A stretch of 27,777 nt of DNA from JAJFFW01 sp039197915 (GTDB taxonomy: Bacteria; Pseudomonadota; Alphaproteobacteria; Caulobacterales; Parvularculaceae): NCBI GenBank assembly GCA_039197915.1, contig JBCCTV010000012.1, positions 1 through 27,777 of the forward strand. The letters run 5' to 3'. Each line of letters begins with the position of its first letter. Position 1 is the stretch's first letter. The notes beneath the pieces were generated by a model, which had not been told where the DNA came from, did no database searches, and saw only the letters and a program-made list of their open reading frames with translations. Below are positions 22,953 through 27,777 of the stretch, one piece after another. The position numbers were made by a program, and so were the translations under genes.

Positions 22953-24623
22953 TTACTCATTTACACCCATTGCGTGGCGCGCGGCGACATAGCCAAATGT
23001 CATCGCGGGGCCAATGGTGCTGCCAGCACCGGGATACGTTCGCCCCATCACCGCAGACGAGTTGTTACCCGTCGCATATAATCCGGGTACTGGACGCCCT
23101 TCTTCATCCAATGCTTGGGCATTGATATCCACATTCACGCCGCCCTTGGTTCCAATGTCGCCAGGATAAATCGGCATGGCGTAGAAGGGGCCTTTCTCCA
23201 ACGGGGCCATACAGGGGTTTGGCGTCACGCTGGGATCGCCATAATACCGGTCGTAATCGTTGCCGCCTTTACCGAAGTCCTCATCGACGCCGGTTTCTGA
23301 GAATCTTTTCACGCGCTCGGCAGTTTTCAAAAGTCCGCTTACGGAAACATTCATTTGCTCCGCCAGGTCTTCAAGGGTGTCCGCTTTTTTGATGATTTGC
23401 TTCAACCCGGAAGACCAAGAGGCGTCAGGCTGCACGCCTATGGGTAAAAGAGGACCGACGGCGTGCTTTTTGCGAACCGTTGAGTCAAAGACGACCCATG
23501 CGGGAACCGGCGCATCATAAAGCATACGCCCAACTTCATCATAGGAAGCCGCCTCGTTCAGGAACCGTTCGCCGTCTTTGTTGACAATATAGATACCCGG
23601 CAGCGCGCGCTCGGCAAATAAGATCCGTGCACGACTATCGCCCGGCACGCGGACGGCTGGGCCCCACCAGGCCGCGTCCATCAAGGACAAACCGACACCC
23701 GCTTTTTCTGCTGCGCGAATGGTGTCGCCCGTATTGTTACCGTTGGCGGCGCTCCAGTCCGTATCAGTCGGCCCAGGCAGGTTTTTCGCACGCATGTCCG
23801 CGTTACTCTCAAAACCACCCGCCGCTAGGATTACGCCTTTCTTTGCGCGCACACGGATTTCTTTTCCCTCATGCTTTACGATAGCTCCTTTGGCGACGCC
23901 CTCTTCAACAATAAGGTCCTCCAACGGACTGTTGCGCCAAATCGGGATTTGCTTCCTGAAGGCTGATGTCAGGCAGCGGCCAACAAGCGCGTTGCCAAGC
24001 GCCAAACGGCGGTGGCGCTTAGTCTTCATGCGGAACGGAATGTCGAGCCAGTAGGCAAGCGTCAGCCGCGCCATGATCATCTGCCAACCCTTGGCTTTCG
24101 TGATGACCGCTTTGGCTTCGTTCATGGTAATCGTGAACCCACCAAAAATTGTCTGCTTATGGGGCGGACGCATATTCAGAAACTCATCCCCAAGATCACT
24201 CGCGCTCATGGGAACAGGGTCTAACGTGCGGTACCCAGTCTTGCCGCCAGGACGATCTGGAAAATAGTCCGAGTACGGCGTTGAAACGAAGCGGACGTCG
24301 CTATTGTCTTCGAGGAATTTAATCATGCGCGGCGCTTCGCGCACATAAGCCTGCAAGCGTTCTTCGGCGACTTCATCGCCGACGCATGCTTTCAGGTACG
24401 CCATGGCGGCTTCATCGTCGTCGCTTTCGCCATGGGTCGCCATAAGGTGATTACATGGGATCCAAACGCCGCCGCCGGATGTGGCGGTCGTTCCGCCATA
24501 CATATCAGTTTTCTCGACCACAAGGACATCACCGCCATAATGGCGCGCGACAATCGCGGCGGTTAGTCCGCCTGCGCCGGAACCGACAACCAGAACGTCA
24601 ACTTCTTTTTCCTCAACGCTCAT
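22953..24623 (-). CDS. kstD: FAD-dependent 3-ketosteroid delta1-dehydrogenase-like protein
   Basis: A 556-residue FAD_binding_2 flavoprotein. The N-terminal dinucleotide motif is VVGSGAGGLTAA (about 12-23), with the E37 ribose-binding residue in VVEKTDMYGGTTATSGGG (about 35-52). The C-terminal segment GLYATGNNSSAVMGRTYPGAGSTIGPAMTFGY cut to its core YPGAGSTIGPAMTFGY (Y530 to about 545) matches the KstD signature, in which the equivalent Y487 and G491 of the Rhodococcus enzyme build the active site; here they are Y530 and G534. KstD removes 1alpha and 2beta hydrogens of 3-ketosteroids. The sequence is 40-50 residues longer than typical KstD, so another 3-keto substrate is possible. It lies 46 bases downstream of the ketosteroid isomerase gene and follows GAGAGTGGCG before its ATG. 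Confidence 0.85.
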   Translation of the reverse strand: MSVEEKEVDVLVVGSGAGGLTAAIVARHYGGDVLVVEKTDMYGGTTATSGGGVWIPCNHLMATHGESDDDEAAMAYLKACVGDEVAEERLQAYVREAPRMIKFLEDNSDVRFVSTPYSDYFPDRPGGKTGYRTLDPVPMSASDLGDEFLNMRPPHKQTIFGGFTITMNEAKAVITKAKGWQMIMARLTLAYWLDIPFRMKTKRHRRLALGNALVGRCLTSAFRKQIPIWRNSPLEDLIVEEGVAKGAIVKHEGKEIRVRAKKGVILAAGGFESNADMRAKNLPGPTDTDWSAANGNNTGDTIRAAEKAGVGLSLMDAAWWGPAVRVPGDSRARILFAERALPGIYIVNKDGERFLNEAASYDEVGRMLYDAPVPAWVVFDSTVRKKHAVGPLLPIGVQPDASWSSGLKQIIKKADTLEDLAEQMNVSVSGLLKTAERVKRFSETGVDEDFGKGGNDYDRYYGDPSVTPNPCMAPLEKGPFYAMPIYPGDIGTKGGVNVDINAQALDEEGRPVPGLYATGNNSSAVMGRTYPGAGSTIGPAMTFGYVAARHAMGVNE

Positions 24624-24669
24624 TTCGCCACTCTCTCAACTTTCTAATTCGTGAATAATCGGGCGCTGG

Positions 24670-25059
24670 TCAGCTTACCGCTGGCGCGGGCCGGATGTTT
24701 GTCTCGCCGAAATAGGCGCGCATTTCAGTGATCTTACCGTCGTTATCAAACTTCATGACGTCGATCACATCGATTTCAAGATCGCCTTCAGGCATCGACA
24801 CTAAGGCGCGAAACGGAAACGCCGCTTCATTATTGACCACACGGATTGGCCCCGTGCGTTTCAAGACGGGTTTCGCCTCCATCGACGCTCCGTAAAACGC
24901 TCGAATTGCATCCGGATCGCTGAGCACCGGAGAGCCGATTGGATCCTCGACCGTCGCATTTGCTGCAAACAGTTTGAGGACCTCATCCGCATCGAGATTT
25001 TCAAACGCGGTGAAGTATCCCTCAACTGTCGCCGCAATTTTGGCAGCATCTGCTGTCAT
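24670..25059 (-). CDS. ksi: Steroid delta5-3-ketoisomerase
   Basis: A 129-residue protein matching bacterial ketosteroid isomerase in length and key residues. The catalytic triad is visible: Y15 in GYFTAF, D39 in the diagnostic TVEDPIGSP segment (36-44), and D100 in VIDVMKFD (98-105); these equal Y14, D38 and D99 of the Comamonas enzyme shifted by one. The sheet sequence TGPIRVVNNEAAFPF and the tail MRAYFGETNI are also typical. It moves the double bond of delta5-3-ketosteroids to delta4 by intramolecular proton transfer, in the cytosol, using no cofactor. It lies between the KstD-like gene and the KshA-like gene on the same strand, giving a consecutive ring A/B set. This is the most specific evidence for a steroid pathway in the window. 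Confidence 0.94.
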   Translation of the reverse strand: MTADAAKIAATVEGYFTAFENLDADEVLKLFAANATVEDPIGSPVLSDPDAIRAFYGASMEAKPVLKRTGPIRVVNNEAAFPFRALVSMPEGDLEIDVIDVMKFDNDGKITEMRAYFGETNIRPAPAVS

Positions 25060-25155
25060 AAATGCTCCCTTAGCCGCTTGCTAATCGGCTTAATAGCTTT
25101 GGCCCGCGACTGACGTTGCGCACTCCACTTTCCGGAGACGTATCTGTTGGTGACG

Positions 25156-26229
25156 CTACTCAGCCGCTGTGGGCCAAGGGTCCAAACGTGTGCCACGCGT
25201 CGGAATATATCCGTTCGCTTTGTCTTGCAGCGCACCCGCTTGCTCACGCGAATTATAAAATTGCTTATACCAAGTCCGTAGGCGTCCAAACGGGCCGTCG
25301 CCGATCACTTGCATGGTTTTAAAGCAAGGGCGTTTGTTCGCCCAAATCTCGAAATCCTGCATCAAGGCAAGCCGACTTGCTTCCTGGTATTCCCGCGCGA
25401 GCTGGACACCCGCTTCCGGGTTTTCGGCGTCTGCTGATTTGACAAGCAGTGCATGCCAGGCTCGCACCCGACCATCTTCAATTGGTGTGTGGGTGATCTG
25501 AATGATCGACGGATGGTAGCCGTCCATCTTTGAAAGCAATATTCCGGGCCCGGTGTACCAGGTGTCCGTCACCAAAACTTCATCCGATAACGTCTTATGA
25601 CCCGCCGCAAATTCCTGCGTGATGACGTGGCCGTCAAACTTATTTCGGAAATACTCAGGGTGCGCACTGCCATGAATTGGCGTAAAGTGTCCGCGGTCGA
25701 CCATGTTGTCGACGATTTCAACGGGATGACAATCGAGCTCGCCCAGGTGGTCGAACGTCCACCGAACCCACGAAGGGTCGTCCCACTCGACAATCGGCGG
25801 CACATCATAGTCCGGCTCGCCGCCCTCTTCATCATGCCAGACGAAGATTGACCCTGCGCGCTCAACGGTCGGCCAGGTGCGCAAGCGCGCCGCTTCCGGC
25901 ACTGGCGCTGGCGAATACGGAATGTGGTTGCAGCGCCCGTCGGGCCCGAACTTCCACGCATGATAGGGGCACCGAATGTCCTCGCCCTCGATCTGCTCAT
26001 TATCGATTACGACATAGGACGTGCTGTTTTTGGCAAGGTGCGCACCCATGTGCGGGCAATGCGCCTCGACGACATAGGGCTTACCGCTTTCGCCGCGGTA
26101 TACGACCATCTCTTCGCCAAAATATTTGATGGCGACCGGCCGATCTTTGACTTCTGAGGAGTCGGCGACCATGAACCAACCGCGCGGATAGGTGAATTCG
26201 CCTAAGCCGTATTCGCTTGTTTTCGCCAC
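25156..26229 (-). CDS. kshA: Rieske non-heme oxygenase, KshA-like 3-ketosteroid 9alpha-hydroxylase
   Basis: A 357-residue Rieske oxygenase. The start is GTG at 26227-26229, 5 bases after GGGAGG. Rieske ligands are C58 and H60 (CPHMGAHL) and C87 and H90 (CPYHAW). The mononuclear iron site has H181 and H186 in NMVDRGHFTPIHG with the bridging D178, and D292 in QDFEIWANKRP as third ligand; in KshA of Mycobacterium tuberculosis the two histidines have, as I recall, the same numbers. The DFEIW segment and total length favour KshA-type or Rieske sterol oxygenases (including cholesterol 7-desaturase-like members). KshA hydroxylates C9, which with KstD opens ring B. It needs a reductase such as KshB, not seen here. 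A hairpin lies just upstream of its ribosome-binding site. Confidence 0.88.
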   Translation of the reverse strand: MAKTSEYGLGEFTYPRGWFMVADSSEVKDRPVAIKYFGEEMVVYRGESGKPYVVEAHCPHMGAHLAKNSTSYVVIDNEQIEGEDIRCPYHAWKFGPDGRCNHIPYSPAPVPEAARLRTWPTVERAGSIFVWHDEEGGEPDYDVPPIVEWDDPSWVRWTFDHLGELDCHPVEIVDNMVDRGHFTPIHGSAHPEYFRNKFDGHVITQEFAAGHKTLSDEVLVTDTWYTGPGILLSKMDGYHPSIIQITHTPIEDGRVRAWHALLVKSADAENPEAGVQLAREYQEASRLALMQDFEIWANKRPCFKTMQVIGDGPFGRLRTWYKQFYNSREQAGALQDKANGYIPTRGTRLDPWPTAAE

Positions 26230-26244
26230 ACTTGCCTCCCGTGC

Positions 26245-26270
26245 GAAACGTTGCGTCTATGACGCGTTTC
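26245..26270 (-). promoter_or_regulatory. Inverted repeat in the leader of the KshA-like gene
   Basis: On the minus strand GAAACGCGTC (26261-26270), a 3-base loop ATA and GACGCAACGTTTC (26245-26257) pair over 10 base pairs with one 3-base bulge. The structure ends 4-5 bases upstream of the GGGAGG ribosome-binding site of the oxygenase gene. It could be an RNA hairpin controlling translation or mRNA stability, or a dimer operator overlapping the promoter. Its outer half GAAACGCG recurs before the tandem CoA-transferase. Confidence 0.4.
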
Positions 26271-26368
26271 CCAATTCATCGTGTCGTTTTGCCAAAAAGT
26301 ACTAAAACAACAGCCTAGACGCAATCAACTGTGATCGCTTTTCGCGGCTAAATCACCGTTTACCTGCG

Positions 26369-26441
26369 ATATCGAAAGAATTAACACAAAAATTGTGCGT
26401 TTTTCGAGCCAAATTGCCGCTGAATTTACGAATATCGAAAG
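26369..26441. repeat. 10-bp direct repeat ATATCGAAAG upstream of the KshA-like gene
   Basis: Two exact copies of ATATCGAAAG, at 26369-26378 and 26432-26441, lie 63 bases apart start to start in the AT-richer gap between the flavoprotein stop and the oxygenase gene. That is six turns of B-DNA, as would suit two bound protein dimers on the same face, but chance is not excluded. The gap has no gene. Confidence 0.3.
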
Positions 26442-26448
26442 CAAACGA

Positions 26449-27777
26449 TTAATCGCTTACGGCCTCGGCCGGCAAATTAACGCCGCACGCGTGCCGGGCT
26501 GCCCTTCGGCCGGAGTAAACGCAATCAGCAATTGAAAGCCCGCTCAGATAATTCCACGAGCAAATGCCGATCGCGGTGCGCCCAGCCGCATACAAGCCTT
26601 GGATCTCAGCACCTTCGGCGTCGAGCACACGCCCGGATTTCTCGTTTACCTTTAGACCGCCCAAGGTGATCGTCGGACACGGGAAAAGCGGGGCCGAAAC
26701 GCCAATGTTTATGGCGTAATAGGGCGCAGCCTCAAGCTTCGCGATATCGCCCGGCGATTTACCAAAGGGATCTGGGTCGCCGCTTCCCGACCGGGCGTTG
26801 TAATCAGAGACGGTTTTTTCCAACGCACCAGGATCAATGCCGATTTTCTGGGCAAGCGCTTTAATCGAACGCGCTTTCTTCGCAGCAAACCTAAAATTTA
26901 ACTGAGCCAGCTGGCGCTGAAAGGGCAAAACGCCAGGGGATTTGATCTGCGCAAGGCTTTCCTTGGCAAGGCGCGCATCAACAATGCTCCAGGCTTTCCC
27001 ATCCTGTTCAGTCGCGATATCAGTGCCGAGCTTTGCGCCGTAGGCGGACTCATTAACAAAACGCTCGCCCCGCATGTTGACGACGACGCCTTGCGACCAA
27101 GCGATTGGCGGGTTGATAAACCGCCAGGCGCTCGCGCGCTCCATGTTGCCGACAGCGCCGCCCGCCGTTTGACCGAGCCGGATCCCGTCCCCTTGGTCCG
27201 CCGTCGTTCCAAGGGGAAAAGCGTCTTTAAAGTCCGGCGCATAATGGCGAACCATTTCACGATTAAAAATAAATCCGCCTGCCGACAGAACTACGCCGCG
27301 TCGCGCGCGGTAGTAAACGGGCTTGCGGAACGTGTCTTCGAGGTCTCGCGCGCGTTGGATAAGCTTCTCAGCGCGTTTTAAGAAAAACCCCGAACCCGGA
27401 ATAATCGGAAGCCACTTCGCCTGTATGGCCGAGGCTCGGTTTAATAGATCGCGGTGCTTTGCCGCCTGTTCCGGCGCGTCAATAAATTCAAGCGCCTTCA
27501 ACCCGATAACCGCGCCCGAGCGATCTAAAATAAGCTGCCGCACCTCCGACTGTTCGACGGTTTTCCCGCCTTCCGCCTCGAACTTCTGTCGCATTGGGCG
27601 ATAGATAGGACCGCCAAGGCCCGTTGCTCGCACAGCTTCTTCCGGCGGCGAATACCCCCGGTGCCCCCGGGCGGCGGGCGTTGCCGCCTCCTTGAAAGGG
27701 GAAATAAGTGTGTTATCCGAATGGTACAGGAAGTAGTCGACGCCTGGATAGGACGTTTTCTCCGGATAAAGAACACC
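26449..27777 (-). CDS. FAD-dependent ketosteroid dehydrogenase-like protein, C-terminal part, cut by window edge
   Basis: The frame is open from the right edge to its stop, giving 442 C-terminal residues; a GTG at 27633 is inside the gene, not its start. The N-terminal FAD motif lies outside the window. Visible family segments are SYPGVDYFLYHSDNTLISPF, then RGHRGYSPPEEAVRATGLGG, a GVVLSAGGFIFNREMV strand of the FAD domain, ERFVNESAYGAKLG, and the closing GLYAAGRTAIGICSWNYLSG. The end differs from the gene at 22953 (no YPGxG). Its NYLSG has a tyrosine-x-serine pair like the Y466/S468 that I recall for the delta4-(5alpha)-ketosteroid dehydrogenase of Rhodococcus, and SAYGA could hold the third tyrosine. 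A 3-oxo-5alpha-steroid 4-dehydrogenase is therefore the best guess; another 3-ketosteroid flavoprotein is possible. Confidence 0.85.
   Translation of the reverse strand, partial: GVLYPEKTSYPGVDYFLYHSDNTLISPFKEAATPAARGHRGYSPPEEAVRATGLGGPIYRPMRQKFEAEGGKTVEQSEVRQLILDRSGAVIGLKALEFIDAPEQAAKHRDLLNRASAIQAKWLPIIPGSGFFLKRAEKLIQRARDLEDTFRKPVYYRARRGVVLSAGGFIFNREMVRHYAPDFKDAFPLGTTADQGDGIRLGQTAGGAVGNMERASAWRFINPPIAWSQGVVVNMRGERFVNESAYGAKLGTDIATEQDGKAWSIVDARLAKESLAQIKSPGVLPFQRQLAQLNFRFAAKKARSIKALAQKIGIDPGALEKTVSDYNARSGSGDPDPFGKSPGDIAKLEAAPYYAINIGVSAPLFPCPTITLGGLKVNEKSGRVLDAEGAEIQGLYAAGRTAIGICSWNYLSGLSIADCVYSGRRAARHACGVNLPAEAVSD

Noticed and set aside
26449..27633. A complete flavoprotein gene starting at the GTG at 27633
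   Set aside because: The frame continues to the right edge with family-typical sequence (SYPGVDYFLYHSDNT), so the gene is partial and the GTG is internal.

Overview
The window reads as a catabolic gene cluster for steroids or a similar polycyclic isoprenoid in a Gram-negative bacterium. Envelope genes (signal peptides, a parvulin-type foldase, a HupE/UreJ membrane protein) and proteobacterial-type ribosome-binding sites point to Proteobacteria. An alphaproteobacterium is my best guess, but nothing here fixes the taxon. No rRNA, tRNA, insertion sequence, prophage or CRISPR array was seen, and the coding density is high.

Layout. (1) Positions 1-7647, minus strand: a tight operon read right to left. 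It encodes a two-domain (tandem) family III CoA-transferase, a DUF35 OB-fold protein, a thiolase-fold lipid-transfer-type protein, a 102-residue conserved protein, an AMP-forming acyl-CoA synthetase, a family III CoA-transferase whose motifs are in permuted order, and the N-terminal part of an amidohydrolase cut by the left edge. (2) 7915-9193, plus strand: an adrenodoxin-type [2Fe-2S] ferredoxin and an alpha/beta hydrolase. (3) 9219-13731, plus strand: three genes joined by TAATG stop/start overlaps, encoding a membrane-anchored, cysteine-rich DUF3604 metal hydrolase, a parvulin-like foldase and a HupE/UreJ-type membrane protein. (4) 13742-15372, minus strand: an NTF2-fold protein and a PAPS-type sulfotransferase. 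(5) 15685-22574, plus strand: nine genes, namely an SDR, a DUF1214 protein, an NTF2-fold protein, an EthD-like protein, a DUF2147 protein, an SRPBCC protein, a second NTF2-fold protein, a second SDR and an isovaleryl-type acyl-CoA dehydrogenase. (6) 22953-27777, minus strand: a KstD-like flavoprotein, a ketosteroid isomerase with its full catalytic triad, a KshA-like Rieske oxygenase, and a second ketosteroid-dehydrogenase-like flavoprotein cut by the right edge.

How the genes fit together (inference). Block 6 supplies the classic ring chemistry: delta5-to-delta4 isomerisation, desaturation of ring A and 9alpha-hydroxylation, which together open ring B. Block 1 looks like side-chain or acid processing: CoA activation by ATP or by CoA transfer, then carbon-carbon cleavage by a thiolase-fold/DUF35 pair that resembles the Ltp2-ChsH2 aldolase. 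Block 5 adds alcohol/ketone oxidoreduction, acyl-CoA desaturation and several small cone-fold or barrel proteins whose substrates cannot be read from sequence. The ferredoxin may feed the Rieske oxygenase, since no reductase is encoded here.

The best candidates for something not yet described are the coupled DUF3604-foldase-HupE trio, the permuted CoA-transferase operon with its unassigned 102-residue protein, and the Ltp/DUF35 pair whose zinc ribbon has decayed.
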